NCBI RefSeq assembly: GCF_037975245.1
Contig: NC_092577.1
Span: forward strand, 19,776,898-19,840,897
Origin: Apostichopus japonicus
Lineage: Eukaryota; Echinodermata; Holothuroidea; Aspidochirotida; Stichopodidae
Direction of reading: 5' to 3'
Length of the DNA stretch: 64,000 nt
Shown here in pieces: positions 42,946 through 52,428 of the stretch (position 1 is its first letter; the number at the start of each line of letters is the position of its first letter). The notes under the pieces were generated by a model. That model ran no database searches. It worked only from the letters and a program-made list of their open reading frames with translations, and was not told where the DNA came from. The position numbers were made by a program, and so were the translations under genes.

Positions 42946-44150
42946 CCTGGGCCATTAGTATACTTTCTTTGAATATCACTTGACGGCTTATTCAAAGACA
43001 TCGGCAGTGCAAAAAAACGGACTGTTTAAATCTATCTCTGACTAATCTATGAAAAAGCAAATGGACAATGGGAATCGTAAGAGAGAACATCTGAAGCGGG
43101 GGGGGGGGCGGGGGGTTGTAGGTGGTTGGAAAAGGTTTTGTCCAAATTTAAGCAGTAAATATACTGAAAAGGTATCAATCCCCTCCCCCAGAAAGTGTTA
43201 CTTCATTCTTTATTTTCGATGCGAACAATGAAGATTGAGTGTGCCTGTTATATGAAGGTACAAACATAAGCTTTTAGAAAAAAACACCAAGTAAACATCG
43301 ATTTTCATGTTGACAACATCATTTGAATTTCAACACATCTTTTATATGTACTCGAAATTCGAAGTATTGTTAATTGTTTGTTTATTTATATAGGCCTTTA
43401 TGTTTAGATGGGGCAAGAAAAAAAAGGTTACAGGTATGCTTTACTTAGAATGTCTGAAAACAATTTGGAGAGTCCAGACATCCAGGAATTAGTACTTTTT
43501 GAAATCTTTACGAAACTTCCCTAACGATAGCGTGCTTTAAGGGGCCAATGCAGCAGACCTGCCACGAACACGTTAATGCACATGCATATTTGGTTGGTTG
43601 CAAACTTTCAGGCACATTTTGAAGCAATAAATACTAAAAAAGGTGTAACGAAAAAATATACAAACAATGATCACTGTATTTATCATCAACATTGAGGAAA
43701 ACATTGCATGCATTCCATTGCTGTCATTTTGCAAGCTTATTATTGATCAAAGACTGTCAAAAAAAAAAAAAAATTGTACATCATAAATTTCAAGATTGAA
43801 CATTTGCAGTACTATATATACGTATATGCGGCTGTGCAATGTCGTTTGTGTTGGTTGTTAGCGATACTGCTGTCATGGTGGTTGAATAATTATCCTCTTC
43901 GACATTGTCATTTATGTTTGCTACCTTTTTAAATATAGGAATAAGTTATGTTGTAACTCTCTAACAGCGTAGAGCAGGAAGCAGAGAACAATGTGAAATT
44001 TACAGAACCTTTATAAAAGACATTTTACATGGAATTTTTTTTTTTCGTGTCGAAAGCAGCGCCATTTTGACTTCCTCCCTCGCATGATAAATTTCTGACA
44101 CCTTCAAATAGTTTTGGTTAGGCTTATTTAATAATTCAAGATCAAGTGTA
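42946..44150. other. No gene recognised
   Basis: AT-rich sequence with a G-run at 43,099 and an A-run at 43,759. No reading frame has recognisable content. Confidence 0.3.
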
Positions 44151-44180
44151 TAAGATTTGTGGACGGTCCACACAATGCTC
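44150..44180. repeat. Isolated satellite palindrome
   Basis: TTTGTGGACGGTCCACACAA preserves the palindrome core of the 36-39 kb satellite, preceded by the same GTGTATAAGA words. The rest of the monomer is barely recognisable, so the palindrome is the best preserved part. Confidence 0.6.
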
Positions 44181-44469
44181 TCGTATACTCACGATAATAA
44201 TATTCGAAGCGAATTGCTTAGCAAAGATGTTAATATAAAAGGAGTTGTATCGAAGGTTTACGACACATAAACCATGTTTGTGCCTTCAAATTCTTCTTGA
44301 GCAAAGCAAAAGAAAAACCAAGAAAAAGATCATACACAACAAATATCATCAGGTTGCTTTAAGTTGGTTTATCTCTTCCAAATAGTTTACAAAGGTTAAA
44401 TAGAATGAAAGAAGTACAGTGTTACACATGAACACAGGACATTGGTCTTGTTTTAATTAACATTGAATA

Positions 44470-44690
44470 AAAAAAGGACTACCATTTCAAAATATCAAAA
44501 TGTAAACTGATATGAACATCAAAACATTTAATGGAAAAAAGCACTACATCTCAAAATATAAACTGATATGAACATTAAAACATTTAATAAAAAAAGCACA
44601 TCTCAAATAAAAACTGATATTGAACATTAAAACATTGATTAAAATAAAGTACTACATCTCAAAATATAAACTGATATGAACAACAACAAA
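44470..44690. repeat. Tandem repeat, four units of about 60 bases
   Basis: The unit contains CAAAATATAAACTGATATGAAC, then ATTAAAACATTTAAT, then AAAAAAGCACTACATCTC. Four units with small deletions follow one another. Non-coding. Confidence 0.75.
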
Positions 44691-45340
44691 GAATGGGCAA
44701 GACTACACCAATGGTGTTGTCATCTACAGCAAAATATATAGTGAAAACCTGCACTCAATTTAATCCCCTGCCTGTTCCCAAAGTCCCTCCCTGCTCACCT
44801 CAATACCCAATATTTACTAGTCTTACTAACACAGTTATAGCAATCAAACTTTTAGCTTTGCATTCATTCAAATGTATGATGTTGACTAAGCTCTGCCCAC
44901 TAGTTTAATAATATGCATAATCCTACTGACATATAATTTGTTCAAAAGTTCCTTTGCACCACATAATACATGCTGTAGGAAAAGGACCATATACATTAGG
45001 CAAAAATATAACTATGTCATATGACGATCTTTCAATATGTTATCATCGGACATTAATCACTCATTAATATGAATGACATATATATGCAAAAATGACAGGG
45101 GATAAAGGTTATGGTCCAATTGAAATATTTGTACCACAATGAGAGACATATTTCTATATAAAAAATATATATCAATTTTAAATTTTGGCACAAAACAACT
45201 TCATTTGCACCATCTTCCATAGTTTACTAATACCTCAGTTTATTAGTAATGCTATAGATCGAGAAATAGTAAGCAGTTTTCCCCAATCCCTTCACCTTTA
45301 ATCCATTAATTTATTCAGTCCTGAGAGACCTGCAATAGGT
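44691..45340. other. No gene recognised
   Basis: AT-rich sequence downstream of the candidate minus-strand exons at 45.3-46.1 kb. It could hold their 3' untranslated region; no clear polyadenylation context was identified. Confidence 0.3.
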
Positions 45341-45347
45341 TATCGAT

Positions 45348-45466
45348 ATGCCACCATCTCCATCTCCACTCTTCCAACATGAAGAGTCTCTTCCAATATC
45401 ATCTGCATCAGTTTGTACAATAATGGGTCAAATATCTTTTCCAACAGATACATTGTCCTGATTCCC
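45348..45466 (-). CDS. Candidate exon, product unknown
   Basis: On minus a frame opens after a possible acceptor (AATCAG|GACAATG) and reads TMYLLEKIFDPLLYKLMQMI, continuing EETLHVGRVEMEMV to a stop near 45,348. The residue mix is protein-like, but it is only about 38 codons. It lies downstream of the stronger terminal exon at 45,902-46,077, so it would have to be an alternative last exon, another gene, or chance. Confidence 0.25.
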
Positions 45467-45901
45467 AATTAATTAATTGGGGGATTTTTTTTGGTTAGGA
45501 CAGGTTGAGCTATGAGTTTATATTGGACGGGGTAGATCTAATATGTGTGAGGTGAACTTAGTTTCCAAGAGTAAATTTATCCTTGATGAAGAAAATTTCT
45601 TTTTGAAGAGTAAAGTAAGTTTTCATGTGATTTAGTAAATTTATATTTGATGGAGTAAATTTATTTTTGATATCCAAGTAATTGTTTTTATGAAGAAATT
45701 TTCTTTTCTATGGAGAAAATTTCTGTAATGTGTAATGTAATGAATTTACTTTTTGTTCTTGTTTTTGTGGTAATGGCCGTCCATAGCCACTCTCATCCAG
45801 CTCAAATAAATGACATTGTAACTGTTCCAAGTAGTTATTTTTGCCCATATATGGTGGCTAAGTCATATGGATGATTTTCAGCTACACATGCCTACAATGC
45901 C

Positions 45902-46077
45902 TCATGCTTCTTTTAACCAGTCAAACAGCTTCCATGGAGCAAAATAAATTTCCATCTTTTTGGGAATGGCTTCCACCAGGGAGCTGCTTCCATTATTGAG
46001 CTCCAAGCAACAGATGACCAGCTCAATGTATTCAGTTGGAAGGTCTTTATTGCTGTTCAGTTCATTGTGTCCTGCAC
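45902..46077 (-). CDS. Terminal exon of an unidentified host gene
   Basis: A strong acceptor with a long pyrimidine tract (TTTGTTTCTTTTGATCCTCC then ATCTAG) precedes 46,077. The frame reads GAGHNELNSNKDLPTEYIEL, then CCLELNNGSSSLVEAIPKKM, and ends FDWLKEA with TGA at 45,902-45,904. The GAGHN start resembles the catalytic-His loop of ABHD17-like serine hydrolases, but the rest does not match what I know of them, so I leave it unnamed. Upstream exons must lie at higher coordinates, possibly beyond the DIRS insertion at 48.6-55.2 kb, which would then sit in an intron. I found no convincing upstream exon. Confidence 0.5.
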
Positions 46078-46413
46078 CTAGATGGAGGATCAAAAGAAAC
46101 AAAAGCAATGTATTTACACAACAAGTTTGGTATAGTAGATATAGTTATTACCTAAAGTAATGCTCCTGAAACAGCAATCAAGTTTTATGATGAATGAATT
46201 AGCAGTTCAGAACAGTTTTTATCAAATAGAAATAAAAATTATCATTGGGAGAGAAGGCTATTGGTTTGAACCCCAATTGTCATTGCGTCTTCACATTTCA
46301 GTAAAGAAATAATCCAGATATGGAGCATATTGTTTGATATTAAGTCATGTGCAGATACTTAAAAGTTAGGAATTTAAGCCAAGTCAGTATTAAGTCATAT
46401 ACTCCTATCAAAA

Positions 46414-46577
46414 GCAGATCTTACCTTTTTTGTCTGGTAAGACTATTAACTGGGACATTATAGTGGCCATAGTAGCTATAGTGGCCAGCATGTGTGTTAT
46501 GCAGATCTTACTTTTTGTCTGGTAAGACTATTTACTGGGACACTATAGTGGCCATAGTAGCTATAGTGGCCAGCATG
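46414..46577. repeat. Tandem duplication of about 87 bases
   Basis: The unit from GCAGATCTTAC to GTGGCCAGCATGTG occurs at 46,414 and again at 46,501 with a few changes, including a shared inner word repeat TATAGTGGCCA. Confidence 0.75.
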
Positions 46578-46659
46578 TGCTTGCAACAAGCAAAAAGAGG
46601 GACACTGTAATGGTTAACATTGAAAATTGGGGTGTCTACAAAGACCTAAGACCTGCAAA

Positions 46660-47136
46660 AAAGGTGACATCCCTATTTTCCGACGTCTCTATGTTCCGAA
46701 GTCTCTATGTTCCGAGGAATACGTTCCGATAATTTTTTTGGACTAATTTTTTTTACCAACATTTCTTCGTAGCCAATTTTTCGGACTCAATTTTTTTGGG
46801 GGACTTAATTTTTTGGGACTCAATTTTTTGGGGGGGACTCAATGTTTTTTGGACCAACATTATTTCTGACGTGACTTGTTAGGACCCACCAATTTTTTTT
46901 CCACGAAAAAAAGGGCCCAAAGTTTGTTATGACCCAAAAAGTGCTTGTCCAAAAAAAATTTGGTCATGAAAACTTTTACAGTAAAAAAAAAAGGTTGGGT
47001 CACAAAAATATTTTGGTCCAAAAACATTTTGGTCCGAAAAAACTTGGTCCGAAAACATGTTGGTCAAGAATTTTGGTCAAAAAAAATTGTCGGAACATAG
47101 AGATGTTGCAACATGTCAGAACATAGAGATGTAACC
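46660..47136. mobile_element. Fold-back element with CTCTATGTTCCGA ends
   Basis: The left side has GACGTCTCTATGTTCCGA twice, then T-runs separated by TCGGACT and GGGACTCAAT words. The right side is roughly its reverse complement: TTGGTCCGAAAA words, A-runs, then GTCGGAACATAGAGATG twice. So the whole 475 bases could fold on itself. CCTGCAAA flanks both sides (46,652-46,659; 47,137-47,144), but the region has other CTGCAAA words so this duplication is uncertain. No coding content. Confidence 0.55.
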
Positions 47137-48568
47137 CCTGCAAAGCTAAGACCCTATCAACTGCAAAACTAGGACCCTATTACAAACTAAGACCCCACCT
47201 ACTGCAATGGTTAGGACTATATTGCTACAAGTCCTCCTCATCTCAAAGTGCAACGAATGTGTCATAATGATCAGCCCAATGCAAGCTGTGTGGCAGTTTG
47301 ACCAATACAGTTATTACCCCTGAAATTAATATTTTTATAGTGGTCTATGTATGGGGATGGCGAGACACTTTACCTCACAAGAAATTAAGCTGTTTTGTCA
47401 ATGGCTAGGCTAAAATTTAAATAAGATTTAAGATAGACAGGTCAGTACAATTTGGTATAGATTTCAGAAGTGATGACAAAAATGATGCAATGTCCTTGTG
47501 ATGATACATAATGGGATCATAGGGTTCACTGAGGGGAAGCAATGGAAACTAATAACTCTCGGATAATTCTTACATGAAATGAAGGGAGACTTGATCACAA
47601 GCTTGTGTGGCAATAAATAACTAAGTGGTGTTAGAGGTTGGAATATTTAACAGTGAAATACTGATGGTGTAAATTGTAAAAAAATATCCCTGAAATGCAG
47701 GCTACGGAAGGTCTTTGTTATGGGAATTAAGTAACAAAGAGACAATATGCAACACATGCAAAGACTGGACCATACAGCGAAAGGTAGTTTTCATGTCGAT
47801 TGAACTGACAGACAGTTTTCCAATCTTGAACTCAAAGTTTTTTCGTTCTTGATTGAACCAAATTTAATGTCAGATAGCAGTGCATAGTGTGTGAATGGGG
47901 AGGGGGAGGAGGAGGGGCGTTGACCTTGACTTAATGGTTATTAATTACATATCATGTATGTATTAAGTAAAGCTATTATCCTTCATCTGAGCTGGGCAAT
48001 GATTACAAATGATTTATTACAAAAACTAATAAGGATTTTCAGTAATGTAAACCACATTCACCAGTGTGCTGCATGGTGGGCATGTGCACGTATAGAAGCC
48101 CACTTTGATTTGAGGAGAGGTGGGATTAAAGATTTGCCCGAAAATTTAACCAATAGAAAGAGCGGACTGGTGATGTTGCAAATTTTTATGCAATCGGACC
48201 TCTGCTGCATGAAATAACCATTGACTTTCATGAAAATATAAAGAGATCAGTTACTCACCAACAGCAGCCTACTGTATGTACCGAGTGTGCTGTTCTAGCT
48301 ATTCTGTGGGATGCCCTTCCAACCCAACAAGTGGGATGGTTCTCCCACCACACCTGTCTGATCAGCTCCTGTTCCTGTTTACATGTTTTTTTCCCCTAAT
48401 TTTCTGATCAGTTACAACATAGCCTACTTAGAAACATTGTAACTTAGATTTCCATTAACTATCCATTTGATTACTCTTCAAATTTTGGAATGGGTTTAAC
48501 TTTCAGATTATTAGAGAAAATTCTGGCAAAGTTTACCTTCAGATAGTAGAATGGATTTTTGTTGTAAA
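47137..48568. other. No gene recognised
   Basis: Short tandem words CTAAGACCCTA / CTGCAAA at 47,137-47,215, then AT-rich sequence. A possible internal exon at 48,250-48,380 on minus was considered and rejected. Confidence 0.3.
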
Positions 48569-48606
48569 CTCCAAAACTTACTGATTTGGATATTTACGAG
48601 TGACGA

Positions 48607-48729
48607 GCTTACCTGTCTCGCCACAACCTTAGCACCCTCATTCTACCGCGCCTAGAATGTCCTGGTAACCTTTTAACACTGTGCACCCTCTGTGACCCGG
48701 CTTCACGGGTCACTGCCCATCCTTCTCAT
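48607..48729. repeat. Left inverted terminal repeat of the DIRS element
   Basis: Starts GCTTACCTGTCTCGCCACAA and ends CCCATCCTTCTCAT. It is the exact reverse complement of 55,071-55,193. The outer end extends to about 48,569 and is matched by the internal complementary region. Confidence 0.9.
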
Positions 48730-49377
48730 GAGACCAAAGCCCTCCAAAGTGGTCTCTGCCTTGGAGTTGAGTAGTAGTCCTCCCCGACAGAAGGGGAAGA
48801 CTACCCCCTCGACTCCTGAACTAACATCGAATTCTGACGCTACTGACGGGAGGGGGAGTACTTCCCCCCCGTAGGGAGGGAGACTACCCTCTACGACCCC
48901 GTCCACGTCTGACCCCTTAACTCTAACAAAGAGGCCTAAAAATAGCAGGAGATACTCTTAAGTTAGGCCCAACGCCCCGAACACTGTAGTGTAGATGTGG
49001 TGAGGAGACAGGTAAGTAAGGAGACAACCGAAGTGAGAAGAACATTACTTCATAGAGAAAAGGGGGTATACGACACTAAAAACCCCAGTAACTCACGGTG
49101 GATCTAAGTTACTACACGTTACTACGAGTTACTACCGGTTACTGCAAGTTACTACGAGTTACTACCCGTTCCTACACGTTACTACGTCAAAAAAAAAAAA
49201 TTTGTACCATGAACTCACCGGTAAAATTAGGTGGCCGGGCGAGGACTCGTTCGGTGGAGGCCCTTCCTTTTTTTTTATCAGGTCTCTTGGCCTGTACAGG
49301 AAGGTGTATAGTCAGGTCAGTGCGACCGCTCCTCCGTCCGGCTGCGTCCCACCCCTCTCGGGGGAGGGAGGCGGGAA
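48730..49377. other. DIRS spacer with a 10-base tandem repeat
   Basis: A spacer between the left terminus and the complementary region. At 49,109-49,188 there are eight copies of a 10-base word TTACTACNNG. A plus-strand open frame at 48,692-48,874 is Ser/Thr/Pro-rich and overlaps the inverted repeat; I do not consider it a gene. A T-run is at 49,267. Confidence 0.6.
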
Positions 49378-49475
49378 TGGAGACAGGTAAGCTCGTCACT
49401 CGTAAATATCCAAACCAGTAAGTTTTGGAGTATTTACTTCGCTCCTCGCTTACCTGTCTCGCCACAACCTTAGCA
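49378..49475. repeat. DIRS internal complementary region
   Basis: It carries GAGACAGGTAAGC, then ACTCGTAAATATCCAAACC, AGTAAGTTTTGGAG, then TATTTACTTCGCTCCTCGCT and TACCTGTCTCG. The first half is complementary to the left outer end (from 48,569) and the second to the right outer end (to 55,210). It overlaps the last codons of the recombinase ORF. In DIRS elements this region templates completion of the termini and circle formation. Confidence 0.85.
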
Positions 49476-50567
49476 CCGAGTGGCACTGCCCGATGGTGGG
49501 AGGCCCGAGGGGTGGGACCTAATACCCGCCGGACCTCGCATCACCGCGCTACAAAACGCCGTCTCAGCCTGTAGAGAGTCCGAAAGGTAGCAGGTAACGA
49601 ATGTTGTTGGCGTTCGCCAGGCTGCTGCCTTGAGAATGTCCTCCACTGGGACTCCCGCAAAAAGGGCTGTTGAGGCCGCTACTCCCCTGATGTCGTGGGC
49701 TCTCGGTGTACTTGTGCCGGTTGTAAACGGGCGGATGATCTCCGCCAGCCATCGGGAAATGGTGTCTTTGGACGCCGCTGAATAAGGTGCTCTCGGTAAG
49801 ATGAACAAGGTCGTGGTTGTTCCTCTAAGGTGTTGGGTCTTGTTTAGATACCATTTGAGAGCTCGGACTGGGCACCACAGTTTATCCTCTGCGATTGAAG
49901 AGAGGGATTTTATTTCGGTGATAAAAATGTCCCCCGGCAGGAAGGATAGGACCTGGTTTTTGGCTAGGAAGGCCGGATCGGGGACCATTCTTACCCCGTG
50001 GTTCTCGAACCTGATATGGTTCTGTTTGGTGGAGAGAGCGTGGAGACAGCTTCTTCTTCTTGCTGACGCCAGAGCGATCAGAAATAGCGTTTTCTTTGTA
50101 AGAGATGCCAGCGAGGCTGAGGCCATGGGTTCGTACGGCGGTTTGGTGAGTGTTGGCAGCGCTGCTGATAAATTCCACGAGGGCGCGAGTCGCCTGATTC
50201 GGGGGCGTCTGTTCGCCATCCCCCTGATGAGCTGGGAGATGTCCCTGTTGCTGCCTGGGGTGGACCCATCTGCAAACCCACGATGTATAGCGGTAATTGC
50301 CGACCTGTAGTTCTTGATGGTCGACACTTGCTTGCCTTCCTCGAAGAGGGAGTGAAGGAAGTCTACCACCTGTGCCAAAGAGGTTTCGGATGGCAGTACC
50401 TGTCTGTTGTGGCACCATTCCCCGAACTTGCGTAGTCGGGAATCGTAAGTAGCAACGGTTGTTGCCCTCCTGGCGTCGGCCGCGATCGCGGCAGCCGCTT
50501 CCGAAAAGCCCCTCTGTCGAAGGGAAGTCCTGACAACTTCCACGCAACTAGTTGTAGCCCTTTGATG
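49470..50567 (-). CDS. DIRS tyrosine recombinase (ORF3)
   Basis: This recombinase inserts the circular DNA copy into the genome. The open frame extends upstream to 51,287, but the part before about 50,567 is a shadow of ORF2, so the start is uncertain. In the 605-codon frame an N-terminal core-binding part (TYDSRLRKFGEWC, VDFLHSLFEEGKQVSTIKNY) is followed by the catalytic domain: Arg in ALASARRRSCLHAL (about residue 411), His-X-X-Arg in AHDIRG (531-534), Trp in AAAWRTP (557), and the nucleophile Tyr in FVTCYLSD (567). All expected residues are present and there is no stop. Its end runs into the internal complementary region. It overlaps ORF2 in another frame, typical of DIRS. Confidence 0.85.
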   Translation of the reverse strand, partial: HQRATTSCVEVVRTSLRQRGFSEAAAAIAADARRATTVATYDSRLRKFGEWCHNRQVLPSETSLAQVVDFLHSLFEEGKQVSTIKNYRSAITAIHRGFADGSTPGSNRDISQLIRGMANRRPRIRRLAPSWNLSAALPTLTKPPYEPMASASLASLTKKTLFLIALASARRRSCLHALSTKQNHIRFENHGVRMVPDPAFLAKNQVLSFLPGDIFITEIKSLSSIAEDKLWCPVRALKWYLNKTQHLRGTTTTLFILPRAPYSAASKDTISRWLAEIIRPFTTGTSTPRAHDIRGVAASTALFAGVPVEDILKAAAWRTPTTFVTCYLSDSLQAETAFCSAVMRGPAGIRSHPSGLPPSGSATRC

Positions 50568-52428
50568 TCTGGGTGGATGAGGGTCCCCCGTCTTTGGGAC
50601 AGCAGATGGGGCGTGTCCGGTAGGATCGCTGGGGTGTCCATTAGAAGTTGTAGGAGCTCCCCGAACCATGGTCTGCGGGGCCAGAAGGGGGCTATCAGTA
50701 TGACTCTTCCTCTGGAGTGGCGGATCTTTCTCAGGACCTGGCCGATCATGCAGAGCGGCGGGAAGGCGTAAGCCTCCAGATTGTTCCATGGGAAGGACAT
50801 GGCGTCGATGTGGTGCGCCCTGGGGTGGAATTGTCTGGAGCAAAAAATCTGGAGTTTGGTGTTCTCCGCCGTCGCAAACAGGTCCACCATTGGTTTGCCG
50901 AAGATTTCGAAGATCCTGTTGCATGTTTTCTGGGACAGTGCCCACTCGTTTGGGTCCATCTGTCCTCTGGATAGAGCATCGGCCATCACATTTAGTTTTC
51001 CGGCGATGTGGGACGCTCGTAATGTCGTTCCGGAGTCCTTGGCTGTCATCAGGACTTCCCAGGTCAGCTGGCATAACCTCTCGGAGTGAGTACCCCCCTG
51101 TCTGTTTATGTACGCTACCACGGTGGTATTGTCCGTGAAGACGGTGGTTACTGTATTTTTCAGGTGTTCGTGGAACGACTCTAGGGCCCGTTTGACAGCC
51201 AACATCTCTAGTGAGTTGATGTGCCATGACTTTTCTGCTGTGGACCACGTCCCCCAGGCTGTCAAGTTCTTTCAGTGGGCTCCCCACCCTGTCAGTGAGG
51301 CGTCCGTCGTGACCGATGTGTTTGGCAAACTGGTGGTGAAGGGGACCCTTGGTCCCAATTGCCTGTGTCGTGCCACCATTGTAGATGGGGGGTGATGTCT
51401 TCCGATCGGCGGATCGGCGCTGTCTGGTCCAGGGTTAGCAGGTTGGCCGTTTTCCGCAGGTGGAGTTGCAGCGGACGCATGCGTAGTCTGCATAATGTCA
51501 CCACGTCGACCAGGCTGGACATTAGCCCCAGGGCTCGGAGCCACGTTCCTGTGGGTGACTCTTGTGACGATATGATCTGGGCTGTGGCCGCTCTGACTGC
51601 CTCTATCCTTTGTTCTGAGGGACTGGCTATGCCTGTGGTGAAGTCTAGTTTGGCCCCCAGGAACTGGATCGTCTGTGTTGGTGTTAGCTGGGATTTTGTT
51701 TGATTGATTATCCAACCCAGTTCCTGAAGGGTCTGCACCGTTTTCTGTACGTTATGTGCCGCGCTGGACTTCGACTCTCCTACTATGAGCCAGTCGTCGA
51801 GGTAGGCGTACAGCGTTACTCCTTGTTTCCTGAGGTAGGCGATTACCGTTCCTGCCACTCTTGTGAAGACTCTTGGTGCCGTAGATGTAAATCTCCTTCC
51901 GGCGTATTGGAAGGCTAGGTACCGCTGGTGACGTGGGTGTATTGGTATATGTAAGTAGGCGTCCTGTAGGTCTACGCTTGCCGCCCACATGCCCTTTCTG
52001 AGCAGGGGTAGGATTAAATTTAGGGTCTCCATACGGAAACGTTTTGGTTGTACGTAATTTTTGTTGAGGGGTTTTAGGTTCAAGATCGGGCGCCAAGATT
52101 TGTCCCGTTTTTGTGTTAGAAACAGGGAGGAGCGGAAGAGGGGTCCCGCCTCTCCCGACACCTCTACAATTGCCCGCTTTGCCAGCAAGGCTGATACTTC
52201 CCCTTCTAGTGCTGCTTGTTAGACGGGGTCGGTGGGTATTGGAGTAGGTCTTCCCCCCTCCCCGGAGGGCGGGGCGGAGGTGAACTCTATTTTGTACCCT
52301 TGTGAGATCGTCTCCAATACCCACTTGTCCCCGCCCAAAATGTCCCATTGCTGGGTGAAAAGTGACAGTCTCCCCCCCACCTGCGGCGTTGCCGTGGTGA
52401 GGTGGGCACCCCTAGGGCCGGGCGGCAA
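50363..52428 (-). pseudogene. DIRS reverse transcriptase and RNase H (ORF2), broken
   Basis: On minus the start region (RLSLFTQQWDILGGDKWVLE) is cut by a TAA at 52,219. Reverse transcriptase follows in 52,188-51,292 with SWRPILNLKPLN, SVDLQDAYLHIPI (motif A), STAPRVFTRV (motif B) and LYAYLDDWLIVG (motif C, YLDD). A frameshift near 51,355 leads to RNase H (VTTDASLTGWGA), a TGA near 51,274, then HINSLEMLAV, FTDNTTVVAYINRQGG and MADALSRG, and a C-terminal region to 50,363. So one frameshift and two stops break it while all catalytic motifs remain. The breaks could be recent mutations, or the TGA and frameshift sequencing errors. It overlaps ORF1 and ORF3. Confidence 0.85.

Noticed and set aside
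48250-48380. Possible internal exon on minus with a good donor GTTG|GTGAGTAA
   Set aside because: The acceptor lacks a pyrimidine tract and the phase does not match the terminal exon at 46,077; the peptide is not recognisable.
49470-51287. One 605-codon DIRS protein starting at 51,287
   Set aside because: The first 240 or so residues are an out-of-frame shadow of RNase H; only the later part is recombinase.
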